Part shown: positions 38,304-47,527 of the stretch, piece by piece | How the letters are laid out: each line of letters starts with the position of its first letter | Position numbering within the stretch: the first letter of the stretch is position 1 | IMG/VR virus record: IMGVR_UViG_3300032309_001318 | Location: 1 to 64,000 of that record | DNA length: 64,000 bases | Reading direction: 5' to 3' (one strand) | Source: a virus | Position numbers and translations under genes: made by a program | The notes under the pieces: model-generated | What the model was told of the DNA's origin: nothing | The model's input: only the letters and a program-made list of their open reading frames with translations | The model's database searches: none

Positions 38304-38812
38304 CGGCCAATTATAAATTAGACGCCATGTTTGAAATTAGAAAGTATTTATGGGAAAACCTATGCTCGTATAATGTCTTTGATCCAGAAGAGTATTATAG
38401 CGATTCTCTTGGAGACGTCATAATCCCTATTATTCCAGTTCAACAGTCCCCAGAAATGAATCAATTTTTAAGCGGGAAAAAGCATATTGTATATGACAAG
38501 GTTGGATTATCATATGAAGAAAATTGGCTAATATGTTGTGAGCAAATACTATTTACTGTTTATTCTACAGATGTCTCTGAAATATCAGAAATTCGAAATC
38601 TAATGACAGACCTATTTAGACGTATGGACGACTCTGCTGGAGACATAAATAAATCAGATAACATAAATGATAAATTTAAATTTCATAGTATATTTATAGC
38701 AGATATATCCCCAACGGCACCTTCTCAAGAGCTCCAAGGGTTCCTTTCAGCAGATATAACATTAGAGGTTAAATACTCTAGAATAACAGACCAGGCAGGA
38801 AGATTTCTATAG
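38300..38812 (+). CDS. Tail terminator protein (170 aa)
   Basis: The small alpha/beta protein (LDAMFEIRKYLWENL.., WLICCEQILFTVYSTDVSEISEIRNLMTDLFRRMDDS, FLSADITLEVKYSRI) matches the tail terminator pattern: strand, long helix, strand. It lies just before the tail tube gene. It stops tube growth and joins the head. Assigned from position and shape. Confidence 0.75.
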   Translation: MTANYKLDAMFEIRKYLWENLCSYNVFDPEEYYSDSLGDVIIPIIPVQQSPEMNQFLSGKKHIVYDKVGLSYEENWLICCEQILFTVYSTDVSEISEIRNLMTDLFRRMDDSAGDINKSDNINDKFKFHSIFIADISPTAPSQELQGFLSADITLEVKYSRITDQAGRFL

Positions 38813-38813
38813 G

Positions 38814-38842
38814 TTGCTTTTAGTCAACTTGTTCCGTATAAT
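38814..38842 (+). promoter_or_regulatory. Promoter: TTGCTT - 17 - TATAAT
   Basis: TTGCTT (38814-38819) and TATAAT (38837-38842) are 17 bases apart, upstream of the tail tube gene with a 70-base leader and AGGAGGT at the gene. The high-expression tube gene thus has its own promoter and terminator. Confidence 0.7.
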
Positions 38843-38919
38843 TGGATACGAGGAAAGAAGCCTAGCCAGCTTGAGTTTAAGATTTAAATATATATATATT
38901 GAAATACAGGAGGTAGTAA

Positions 38920-39582
38920 ATGTCATTTAACAATGCCAAAAATATTCTTGTAGGTGCATCACCACTTTTCATTTCTGAGAAGGACTCAACACAGTCAGGT
39001 TATGTAGTACAAGAACCAGGATCAGTAGCAGCAGCTGCTTTTGCAGCTGGAGTTTCATACACAACAACATTAAACGCTTTAAATGGTTCAAAGTATCGTA
39101 ACGTTGGTTTTACCAACAACGGTCTTCAAATCACTTATAATCCAACATACGATTCAGTAACAGTAGATCAGCTACTTGATACAGCTAAGCTGTTCAAGTC
39201 TGCGATGGAGGTTATGATTGCAACAGAAATGGCCGAAGGAACACTAGAAAACGTTCTAGTAGTTTTCGGACAGGCTGGAGCACCAGCAACATCAGGCACA
39301 GGAAATACAAAGACAGACACAATCGGTCTTGAAGCAGGAGCTCTTGGTATTGCACCAACAGAGCGTCAGCTAATTGCCGTAGGTCAAGCACCTACAGCAG
39401 ATGCCGCATCAGCTGAGCGTATTTACTATGGACGTCGTGTTTTGTCAGTACAACAGTCACAATTTTCTTTGGCTCGTACCCAAGCAACAACATTCCCAGT
39501 AACATTCCGTCTTCTTCCAGATTCAGCATACGCTGGTCAAGAATACGGTAAGATTATTGACCGTACATTAACAGTAGCTTAA
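38920..39582 (+). CDS. Major tail (tube) protein (220 aa)
   Basis: ACAGGAGGTAGTAA precedes ATG 38920. Position between terminator protein and chaperones, own promoter, own terminator, and beta/helix pattern (YRNVGFTNNGLQITYNPTYDSVTVDQLLDTAKLFKSAMEV.. and QATTFPVTFRLLPDSAYAGQ) identify the tube subunit. The Ala/Gly/Thr-rich middle is a long loop. Codon use looks optimised (more C-ending codons) as in the capsid gene, matching abundant expression. Confidence 0.88.
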   Translation: MSFNNAKNILVGASPLFISEKDSTQSGYVVQEPGSVAAAAFAAGVSYTTTLNALNGSKYRNVGFTNNGLQITYNPTYDSVTVDQLLDTAKLFKSAMEVMIATEMAEGTLENVLVVFGQAGAPATSGTGNTKTDTIGLEAGALGIAPTERQLIAVGQAPTADAASAERIYYGRRVLSVQQSQFSLARTQATTFPVTFRLLPDSAYAGQEYGKIIDRTLTVA

Positions 39583-39603
39583 TTTAATTTAATTAAATTA
39601 TAG

Positions 39604-39635
39604 AGACCCCCATTGATTTGGGGGTCTTTCTATTT
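39604..39635 (+). terminator. Strong rho-independent terminator after tube gene
   Basis: AGACCCCCA (39604-39612) pairs with TGGGGGTCT (39619-39627), loop TTGATT, then TTCTATTT. Confidence 0.88.
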
Positions 39636-39653
39636 GTAGTGATAATGCCTATA

Positions 39654-39662
39654 TGTTATAAT
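39654..39662 (+). promoter_or_regulatory. Extended -10 promoter element (TGTTATAAT)
   Basis: TGTTATAAT follows the terminator and precedes the tail chaperone gene by 26 bases, with CCTAGGAGGATAAA in between. Confidence 0.6.
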
Positions 39663-39688
39663 AATTTAGACAATCCTAGGAGGATAAA

Positions 39689-40021
39689 TTGGCTACAACC
39701 GTATACAATGTAGAAGAAATTGAACTGCAAAATGGTTCAAAGATTAAATTAAAGCCACTGAGCATTAAGGCGCTACGCCTGTTTATGGCAGAGATTCAAA
39801 AAACACAATCGGCAGAAAATGAAGACGAAACATTAACAATTCTAATTAACGCATGTGGAATTGCAATACAGTCACAGTTACCAGATTTGGTAGCAAATAA
39901 AGATTTACTAGAAGAAGCTTTGGACATGCCAACAATCAATCGCATTCTTGACGTTTGCGGAGGGATCAAGCTTGACGACCCAAACCTTCTAGCGGCAGCG
40001 GTTCTGGCTGGTCAGAACTAG
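39689..40021 (+). CDS. Tail assembly chaperone, short product (110 aa)
   Basis: The start is TTG 39689 after the near-perfect AGGAGGATAAA. The protein (LQNGSKIKLKPLSIKALRLF, ETLTILINACGIAIQSQLPD, LDMPTINRILDVCGGIKLDD) is the G-type chaperone that coats the tape measure during tail assembly. Close to its 3' end is a frameshift site leading into the next frame, as in lambda G/GT. It ends VLAGQN. Confidence 0.85.
   Translation: MATTVYNVEEIELQNGSKIKLKPLSIKALRLFMAEIQKTQSAENEDETLTILINACGIAIQSQLPDLVANKDLLEEALDMPTINRILDVCGGIKLDDPNLLAAAVLAGQN
39979..39985 (+). promoter_or_regulatory. Programmed -1 ribosomal frameshift site (C CCA AAC)
   Basis: In the reading frame of the upstream chaperone the bases read GAC CCA AAC, i.e. 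a perfect X XXY YYZ heptamer. It lies inside the only window (39976-40018) where both frames are open. Slipping back one base continues into 40347. GC-rich sequence just downstream (AGCGGCAGCGG) could stimulate slipping. Confidence 0.85.
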
Positions 40022-40347
40022 ATTTAGCCGCTTTGCTAGGAGAAGTTTTTCTTTTAGGTAATTGGAAAAATTACGAAGAACTAGAAGAAAGTCTTTCAAT
40101 GCCAGAGTTAATACAAACATTTAAGTCTATGCAAAAGACTGAAGAAGAAAAAAGAAAATTCTTGGCTTCTTTACAAGGTGTAAACTTAAACGAAGAAGAA
40201 AAAACAGAAGGTCCAACCTTCGAAGATATACAAAGAAGGGCTTTGGGAATAGATGCATCAGGAGATGATGTAGTTTCCTTACAAGGCCCACTTGCAGCAC
40301 AGCAAGGATTTGGTATTGGGGTAGGGTTAGGATACTCTAAGGGGTAG
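39985..40347 (+). CDS. Tail assembly chaperone, frameshift extension (T domain)
   Basis: This is the -1 frame part of a fused product of about 219 residues: 99 from the upstream frame, then PSSGSGSGWSELDLAALLGE and about 100 more. The extension is rich in charged helices (NWKNYEELEESLSMPELIQT, KTEEEKRKFLASLQGV) and ends GVGLGYSKG. The GW.ELDL link after a glycine/serine run is the usual join of actinophage GT proteins. An independent start at TTG 40033 has no convincing ribosome binding site, so frameshifting is the better explanation. Confidence 0.8.
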   Translation, partial: PSSGSGSGWSELDLAALLGEVFLLGNWKNYEELEESLSMPELIQTFKSMQKTEEEKRKFLASLQGVNLNEEEKTEGPTFEDIQRRALGIDASGDDVVSLQGPLAAQQGFGIGVGLGYSKG

Positions 40348-40357
40348 AATATAGTTA

Positions 40358-43300
40358 ATGGCTGAAGAACAAATAGTAACGAACATAGTTGCTAAATCTG
40401 ATTTTTCAAATCTTATTACAGATCTTAATAAGGTATCTTCAGCCTTAACAGGTTTACAAGACAAACTACAAGCAACCAATAAAACATTAGCAGCGCAAGT
40501 TGCTGTAATGAATAGATCCTTTGCAGAAACAATGCGAAGCACAGGTCAATTCTCAACACACTTTGTTAGCCTAAGTTCAGACGTAGAAAAATTTGGCTCT
40601 CAATTAGATAAAGGCCAGATGAAGCTTGGTAAGTTTTTTCAAACTTATTCACAACACATAAAATCAAACGGTGGATTAATAAGAGATTTAGCAAAACAGC
40701 AAGTACAACTACAAAATTCAGTTCTTCAACCACTGGGCAGAAATGCCGAAGGTATGATGCAATACAATGTTCATATACCAAGAGGCTTAGATGTAGTTAA
40801 AAACAAAACAGCAATAGCCAAGCAAGAATTAATGATTATGAATAAAGTTATTCAAGAAGGTGCTGGGCAATTAATTAACTGGGGTAAAAATACACAGTGG
40901 GCTGGACGTCAATTAACAGTAGGATTAACAGTACCACTTCTAGCATTTGGAAAAGCCTCTGCAGATGCATTTAAAAACGCTGATCAACAACTTGTAAGAT
41001 TAACAAAAGTTTATGGCGGAATTGCAGCAGTTTCATCACAAGAACTTGGCAAAGTAAGGCAAGACGTAATTCAAACCGCAAATGAAATAGCTAAAGCTTA
41101 CGGTAGTTCGTTTACAGATACCATTGCTCTTGCTGCAGACATTGCAGCTACTGGAAAACAGGGAAATGAACTACTTGGTTCAATTAAAGAAACTACTCGC
41201 TTAGCAGTTCTTGGCGAAGTAGATAGACAAGATGCAATGAAAGCAACACTTGCAATTCAAACAGCATTTAAACAAAATACAGAAGAGTTGTCTGAATCAA
41301 TTAACTTTCTTAACGCAGTAGAAAACCAAACTTCAACTACTCTAAACGATTTAGTAGAAGCAATTCCTAAAGCGGGTCCAATTGTTAAAGGTCTTGGTGG
41401 AGACGTAAAAGATCTTGCTCTTTATTTAACTGCAATGAGAGAAGGCGGAATTAATGCTTCAGAAGGAGCAAACGCATTAAAATCTGGTTTAGCTTCTTTA
41501 ATTAATCCAACTAAAGTAGCAAAAGGAATGTTTGAGGGTTTTGGAATATCTTTAACAGATATAGTTCAAAGAAATGCAGGAGACACAACAGCAACTATAT
41601 TAGAGCTACAGTCAGCATTAGAGACATTGAATCCATTACAAAAGCAACAAGCTTTAGAGCAACTGTTTGGAAAATTCCAATTTGCTCGCATGAATGCATT
41701 ATTTGAAAATCTTGGAAAGCAAGGAAGTCAAACTTTACAGGTATTAGATTTAATGAAAGCAAGCTCTCAAGAGCTAGGAAGTTTAGCTGATCGAGAATTA
41801 TTGGCTGTAACAGAATCTGCATCTGGTAAATATCGTAGAGCAATAGAAGGATTAAAAGCAGACCTAGCTGGGGTCGGAGAACAATTCCTAAAAATTAATA
41901 CTTCTTTAATAAAATTTGTTAACGGAATATTGGATTTTGCACAATCTTTACCAAACCCAATTAAACAAGCATTAGGATTTATTGGAATGATTACTGCTGC
42001 ATCTGGTCCATTAATTATGTTAACTGGTGTGCTTGCAAACTTCTTTGGATATATTATTAAAGGAGCTTCACACTTTAGGTCTTTCTTCAAAGGTGGAGAA
42101 GGCTGGAAACTGTTAACTCCAGAAATACTTGCAGCACAAAAAGCTGGTAATTTAGTTGAACAAACATTTTATAGCGATGCAAAAGCCGCTGCTGTATTAA
42201 AACAAGCAATATCATCTTTGTCTGCAGAGTTCGCAACATTAGAACAAAGAGCAATGTCTGCAGCAGTTTCCGTAAACCCAGCAGTTTCAACTGTTGGCGG
42301 AACAACAATAATGGCAGGAAGTGTAAACTCATCACATCCACTTGTTGGAAAACCAGGAACTAGAGCAGCAGCACACCATAATCCAAGATCTGGAATGTCT
42401 CAGTCACAAAGAGACTCACAAACTATTCACTCAGTTACACCAGCACCAATTCCTGTAAATCAAAAAATAGGAGCGGTGCCACAAATATTTATGGGAGACA
42501 ATTTCCCACAATATGAAGGACTAACAACTTCTAAAGGAGTTTCAACTGGAATTGTTGCAGGAGAAGCAGCAAAGTGGCATGCAATGATGGGTTCTTTGTC
42601 TATGATGACAAAACAAGAAGTTGCTGCGCTTAAAAAAGAAATTGCTAGAACTGGAACATTCAGCGCAGAAATAAACAGTACATTTGGTCAACTCCTACCA
42701 GCGATGACAAAACTAACATCGAATGCAGCAACAGAGTCAGCAGCAATTGTTAGACAGCTTCAGTCTGGTAAAATAACAGTAGATGCGGCTCGTACAAAAA
42801 TTATTGCAGTTAATGCTGAACTAGAAAGATTGATGGCTCAAACAACATCACAAGTAGCAGCAGGATTAGGAAGAACTGCAAACTTAACGCAGGTTCCTTT
42901 AATTAATCAGCCTATTGTAAGTAATACTGGAAAATCAAATATTAAAGAAATATTTAGACCAAATAGAAAAGCATCTGGAATTCTTGATAAAATTGCTAAA
43001 ACATTAGGAGTAAGAACCTGGGGTGGCGGATACTCAACAGAAACAACTATTCCAAAAAGATTTAATACAGGCAATATTGTTCCAGGAACAGGCAATACTG
43101 ATACAGTTCCAGCAATGCTTACCCCAGGAGAGTTTGTTGTTAACAAAAAGTCAACACAAGAAAATCTTTCTTTGTTACATGCAATAAATGGTGGTGGAAT
43201 TTCTAATAATGGACAATATAATAAAGGCGGCAAAGTAACTGACAGGATTACTCAGGCACTTCTAAGCCTATTTGGCAAAGCATCGGAATCCCCAACTTCC

Positions 43301-46300
43301 CCACAAAGAGCACACATGGCTCCAGACGAAAAATCTTTATTGATGTGGTCTACAAGAAGAGTAAATCAAAATACTAGAAGCAATACAAAAACAGATTCAT
43401 TGTTTATGACTGGTAACCAAATTGCAGATGACTTTGACTTCTTAATGTCTCAGGGTTTGCACCCTATGGACTTAATTCAAGAATCTGGCATGAAGCTAGG
43501 TTATTCAATAAGTGGATCAGATAAAGATAGAATTTATAAAGATTTTATTTCTAAATTAAGAAACAATCATGGAGGTCAATTATTCGGGGGAAAAAATAAC
43601 ATTCCTTTAGAAGTAGTTGCAGATTCAATACTAAGGCCGCATCTAGAACAGTTTACAAGTTCAAAATCTACCATGCCAAATTATTACGAAGACGTTACGG
43701 ACCTTCAAACAGTTAGAGGATCTACTGCATCTCATCCAAATCGAAGCACAGGATTTATTTCTAGGTCGGGAAGAGCAATTCCTAGAGGAATAAAAAGTAT
43801 TTTATCTACAGCAACTGGAGGAAGCAAAAGATCAAGAATTAATTTTTCATTAAAAAATCTATCTCCAATGTCTAGAAGGCTTCCAATGTTTAGAAACTTA
43901 GGTGGTTCAGTTCCAGGATACAACTTAGGTGGAGTTGTTGGAAACGTATTAAAGGGAACAGCATTTAAAAATGTAGGTGCTAAATTTGGAAAGATTGGCG
44001 ATACCTGGGGTGCTACATCTATGTCACTTGGAATGGGTAAAAAATTATTTGGTAGTTCTGGCTTAACTCCTAAAGCACAAAATTTAATGTATGGAAAACT
44101 TATAGAAAATCTTGAAAAAGAAAGACCATATGGATATGTAAAAGATGCTAGAGGAAGTCTTCAAAGGGCTCTGGAGCCAGATATTGTAGACACACTTCTC
44201 AAATCATCTGCATCAGATGTACTTAGCTCAGGTGGTAAAAGTTTAAGTAAAATTGATAGAGAAATATTAAAGACTAAATTTGCAAATTGGGATTCAAAAT
44301 CATGGACACCATCAACATCTAAAGTAAGAAAACAAATGTTTGGTATGAATAAGGGTGGAATGGTTGGCGGAAGAATTCCAGGAGTCCAGTATTATAATCA
44401 GGGTGGAGGACCAGTATCAGCGTTCACTTCTGGATTAAAAAATCCATATGGCAAAAGTTTAGTTTCTGGCGGAATGAATATTCCACAAATGGGTATGGGC
44501 GCTCAAATGGGAATTGGTATGGGCGGAATGATGGTAGGAAGCATGGTTGGTGGACCTGCTGGTACGGGAATAATGCTAGCGTCTAACATGCTGCCATTAA
44601 TCTCTGGGTTAAAAGGTCTTGGAGGAGTTTTGCCAACTGTTACAAAGCTTGCAGGAGTTCTTGGAAAACTAACAATTCCTGGTGCAGTAATTGGCGGAGC
44701 ATTTATGCTAGGAAAAGCTTTACTGGCTCTTAAGAAAAATTATGAAGATGTAGGTAAAGCAAACAGGTTAGCATTTGGTGGCACTCAGGAATCATTTGCA
44801 TCTGTTGGAATTACTAAATTTAAAACGTTATCAGATAGAATAAAAGAAGTTAATGAGCAAATAGAATTAAATAAAGTTAAAGCCCAATCATCATATGAAC
44901 AGTATACAAAAAATGGACCAACTGGAATCACATTAAGTATAGCCGAATTAAATAAGGCTGTAGAAGAAGCTAAAAAGAATCAAACTGAATACATAGAAGC
45001 ATTTAATAAAATTGATAGTAGCCAGGTAAATAAATATGCTTCTGATCTTAAAGCACAATTTGTTGCTATGGGCCTATCAGCATCAGAAGCGTCTAATAAA
45101 ATATATGCAATGATTAAAGCTTCTGAAAAAGCTGGCCAGTCATTCTCCGCAGTAACAAGCAATGATTTTAGAAGCATAATAGATCAAAGTTCTGCACTAG
45201 CTAAATTATTTGAAAACCTTAGCAAAGCATCGACAGTAAATAACTTTAACCCAGAAGAGTTTGCTACTGGACTAGAAACTTTAATTAATTCGGTAATGGC
45301 ATATCAAGAAGGTTTAATTGGAACAAAAGACGCAGTAAATCCTGAAAAAATAATTAGCGCAGCAGATTCACTTAGAATAACAATGGAAAAAATTGGTAAA
45401 ATAAATAAATCTAATGCCACATTAAATTCAGATCAAGTAAATAAATTAAAAGAGCAGAATGTAATATATGCATCTATTTTAGGAAAAGCAGAGTCTTTAG
45501 CAAGCGTAACAGCGAAAGTATTGCTGTATAACTCAGAACTTGGATCTGTAATAAATCTTTCAAGAATGTCTGGCCAAGAAGCTATAGACCTTACAAGCAA
45601 CCTTTCAGTATTACAAAATGGATTAAATCAAATAACAGAAGATACAAATAAGGGAAATAAAAATCCATTATCATTCTTGGCAGGCGCTATTGCTAGAGCA
45701 ACTACAGCAACAAAAGATTATGCAACATCAATTAAAACTGCTCAAAAACAAGATGCAGATTATTATAGAAATAAAATAAAGGCAATAGATTTAGAAATAA
45801 AGAAAATCAATGAAGCGGCAAATGCTAGGAAAAAGGCTTTACAAGATCAGCAAGATGCTGAGTCATTTGCAACTGAAATTAAAAAGAAGCAAATAGAATA
45901 TCAAGATGCTTTAGCTGCTGGAGACATGTCAAGAGCTGCACAAGCACAGGCAGACATACAGCAATTAACTAAAGAAAAGCAAATTAGATCTGCCATTGCA
46001 GCAATTGATGAAAAAGCAGCAGCAGACATAAAAATAAAAGAAGCACAAAAACAAAAACTGCAAGATGCTGAAGATAAGTTTAATAAGGGAATACAAACAT
46101 CAATGGCTAAATCTGCAGAAACAACTGCAAATTTAACTAAACTAAAAAGCATTAGAGATGAAATCGAAAGACTATCAATCCTAGGGAGAACGCCAGGTGC
46201 CGATAAAGAAGGAATTAAAAAACAAATTGCAGATATTTTAATTGGGTTAAAGACTGGCACAAAAGATGAAAGAAGCATGTACTCCGAATACGAGAAGCAA

Positions 46301-47056
46301 TACGGAGGAGGGGACAGACCTTATAATCAACGAAATCCATTAAGTATGGCTGGAAACCTGCTATCAGCAATGAATTCATCAATTAATTCAAAGGGAGCCT
46401 CAGACTCAACATTCCAATCTGCTGTTACTAAATTTGACGCTGCTGTAAATAAGTTTGCTAATAATGAGCCAATTCAAAAATTTAGAATGGCAAAAGAAGG
46501 AGAATATAATAAAAAGTTTGGGGCATATGATACTGCATATATGACATTTGAAGGCCCTACAGGAGATAAGCAAACTAAATTAATTAGTTCAAAACAATAC
46601 CAGCAAACGTTTGATAGTATGATTAAAAATAAATATGTATTCTTAGGATACTCTCAAACAAATAGCACAGGCGCAGCTCAGGGTGCAACTGATCGTGGGG
46701 ATAAAGGATTTCAAGTTAAAAAAGCATACGGAGGATTTGTTTCTGGTCCAGGTACATCAACGTCAGACTCTATTCCAGCAATGCTTTCAAACGGAGAGTA
46801 TGTAATAAATGCTGATTCAGTTAAAAAGTATGGAGTCCAAACATTTGAAGCATTTAATAATAAAAAATATGCAATGGGCGGATACGTACAAAGAACTCCT
46901 TATGCCGAAGGCGGGTTAGCAAAGTCATCTAACTCTTTATATAATATTAATGTTACACTTAACGGATCAGATCTTGATGCAAATGATGTAGCAAGAGCAA
47001 TTCATAGAGAAATGAAAATGCGTGAGATAGCCTCTGGAAGGAGTAGAACATTATGA
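40358..47056 (+). CDS. Tail tape measure protein (2232 aa)
   Basis: This is the longest gene and follows the chaperones. The N-terminal third carries the PhageMin_Tail pattern (AFKNADQQLVRLTKVYGGIA, AATGKQGNELLGSIKETTRL, LYLTAMREGGINASEGANAL, KQQALEQLFGKFQFARMNAL). Hydrophobic segments near residues 530-565, 1370-1420 and 1435-1455 are the membrane-active parts. The motif NTDTVPAMLTPGEFVVNK (about 912) and its relative STSDSIPAMLSNGEYVINAD (about 2132) are the usual tape-measure PAMLxPGE repeats. A long coiled coil lies at about 1810-1930. Length predicts a tail near 330 nm. TAGAAT at 40345-40350 is seven bases before the ATG, which lacks a ribosome binding site. Confidence 0.95.
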   Translation: MAEEQIVTNIVAKSDFSNLITDLNKVSSALTGLQDKLQATNKTLAAQVAVMNRSFAETMRSTGQFSTHFVSLSSDVEKFGSQLDKGQMKLGKFFQTYSQHIKSNGGLIRDLAKQQVQLQNSVLQPLGRNAEGMMQYNVHIPRGLDVVKNKTAIAKQELMIMNKVIQEGAGQLINWGKNTQWAGRQLTVGLTVPLLAFGKASADAFKNADQQLVRLTKVYGGIAAVSSQELGKVRQDVIQTANEIAKAYGSSFTDTIALAADIAATGKQGNELLGSIKETTRLAVLGEVDRQDAMKATLAIQTAFKQNTEELSESINFLNAVENQTSTTLNDLVEAIPKAGPIVKGLGGDVKDLALYLTAMREGGINASEGANALKSGLASLINPTKVAKGMFEGFGISLTDIVQRNAGDTTATILELQSALETLNPLQKQQALEQLFGKFQFARMNALFENLGKQGSQTLQVLDLMKASSQELGSLADRELLAVTESASGKYRRAIEGLKADLAGVGEQFLKINTSLIKFVNGILDFAQSLPNPIKQALGFIGMITAASGPLIMLTGVLANFFGYIIKGASHFRSFFKGGEGWKLLTPEILAAQKAGNLVEQTFYSDAKAAAVLKQAISSLSAEFATLEQRAMSAAVSVNPAVSTVGGTTIMAGSVNSSHPLVGKPGTRAAAHHNPRSGMSQSQRDSQTIHSVTPAPIPVNQKIGAVPQIFMGDNFPQYEGLTTSKGVSTGIVAGEAAKWHAMMGSLSMMTKQEVAALKKEIARTGTFSAEINSTFGQLLPAMTKLTSNAATESAAIVRQLQSGKITVDAARTKIIAVNAELERLMAQTTSQVAAGLGRTANLTQVPLINQPIVSNTGKSNIKEIFRPNRKASGILDKIAKTLGVRTWGGGYSTETTIPKRFNTGNIVPGTGNTDTVPAMLTPGEFVVNKKSTQENLSLLHAINGGGISNNGQYNKGGKVTDRITQALLSLFGKASESPTSPQRAHMAPDEKSLLMWSTRRVNQNTRSNTKTDSLFMTGNQIADDFDFLMSQGLHPMDLIQESGMKLGYSISGSDKDRIYKDFISKLRNNHGGQLFGGKNNIPLEVVADSILRPHLEQFTSSKSTMPNYYEDVTDLQTVRGSTASHPNRSTGFISRSGRAIPRGIKSILSTATGGSKRSRINFSLKNLSPMSRRLPMFRNLGGSVPGYNLGGVVGNVLKGTAFKNVGAKFGKIGDTWGATSMSLGMGKKLFGSSGLTPKAQNLMYGKLIENLEKERPYGYVKDARGSLQRALEPDIVDTLLKSSASDVLSSGGKSLSKIDREILKTKFANWDSKSWTPSTSKVRKQMFGMNKGGMVGGRIPGVQYYNQGGGPVSAFTSGLKNPYGKSLVSGGMNIPQMGMGAQMGIGMGGMMVGSMVGGPAGTGIMLASNMLPLISGLKGLGGVLPTVTKLAGVLGKLTIPGAVIGGAFMLGKALLALKKNYEDVGKANRLAFGGTQESFASVGITKFKTLSDRIKEVNEQIELNKVKAQSSYEQYTKNGPTGITLSIAELNKAVEEAKKNQTEYIEAFNKIDSSQVNKYASDLKAQFVAMGLSASEASNKIYAMIKASEKAGQSFSAVTSNDFRSIIDQSSALAKLFENLSKASTVNNFNPEEFATGLETLINSVMAYQEGLIGTKDAVNPEKIISAADSLRITMEKIGKINKSNATLNSDQVNKLKEQNVIYASILGKAESLASVTAKVLLYNSELGSVINLSRMSGQEAIDLTSNLSVLQNGLNQITEDTNKGNKNPLSFLAGAIARATTATKDYATSIKTAQKQDADYYRNKIKAIDLEIKKINEAANARKKALQDQQDAESFATEIKKKQIEYQDALAAGDMSRAAQAQADIQQLTKEKQIRSAIAAIDEKAAADIKIKEAQKQKLQDAEDKFNKGIQTSMAKSAETTANLTKLKSIRDEIERLSILGRTPGADKEGIKKQIADILIGLKTGTKDERSMYSEYEKQYGGGDRPYNQRNPLSMAGNLLSAMNSSINSKGASDSTFQSAVTKFDAAVNKFANNEPIQKFRMAKEGEYNKKFGAYDTAYMTFEGPTGDKQTKLISSKQYQQTFDSMIKNKYVFLGYSQTNSTGAAQGATDRGDKGFQVKKAYGGFVSGPGTSTSDSIPAMLSNGEYVINADSVKKYGVQTFEAFNNKKYAMGGYVQRTPYAEGGLAKSSNSLYNINVTLNGSDLDANDVARAIHREMKMREIASGRSRTL

Positions 47057-47526
47057 CAACAGTAACAATGCCTAGAGGATCTATACTTCAAATTCAAGGG
47101 TATGACGCATCTGCAAATGGCGGAGATGGTTCATTAAAATACAATAAAGTTTCAGAACACAATAGATCTCAATTTGATATTTCAACTGATCGCATTGAAA
47201 AGCAACAAAGAATGTCTAATGGAACACTTAGAAAGTTTTTTATAGCAGACAAAAAAACATTTACCTTGTCATGGGACATGCTTCCATCATATAGAACATT
47301 AACAGTTGATGGTGCATGGGGAGCAGAAGATTTAAGAACATTTTACAGTAGTGCCCAAGGGCAGTCATCATTTAATATTAGAGTAAATTTAGCAAAAAAT
47401 GGAACTAATCAGGAGGCAGCAAATTATGAAGAGTACACAGTTGTGTTTAGCGACTGTAACTTTACAGTATTAAAACGAGGCTTACAGCCATTTTGGAATG
47501 TATCAATAACACTGGTAGAGGTCTAA
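47053..47526 (+). CDS. Distal tail-type protein (157 aa)
   Basis: ATG 47053 overlaps the tape measure stop (ATGA). The sequence has the start of a distal tail protein-like beta domain (RKFFIADKKTFTLSWDMLPS, TVDGAWGAEDLRTFYSSAQG, EEYTVVFSDCNFTVLKRGLQ). Position directly after the tape measure supports a tail-tip ring role. Confidence 0.75.
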   Translation: MTTVTMPRGSILQIQGYDASANGGDGSLKYNKVSEHNRSQFDISTDRIEKQQRMSNGTLRKFFIADKKTFTLSWDMLPSYRTLTVDGAWGAEDLRTFYSSAQGQSSFNIRVNLAKNGTNQEAANYEEYTVVFSDCNFTVLKRGLQPFWNVSITLVEV

Positions 47527-47527
47527 A

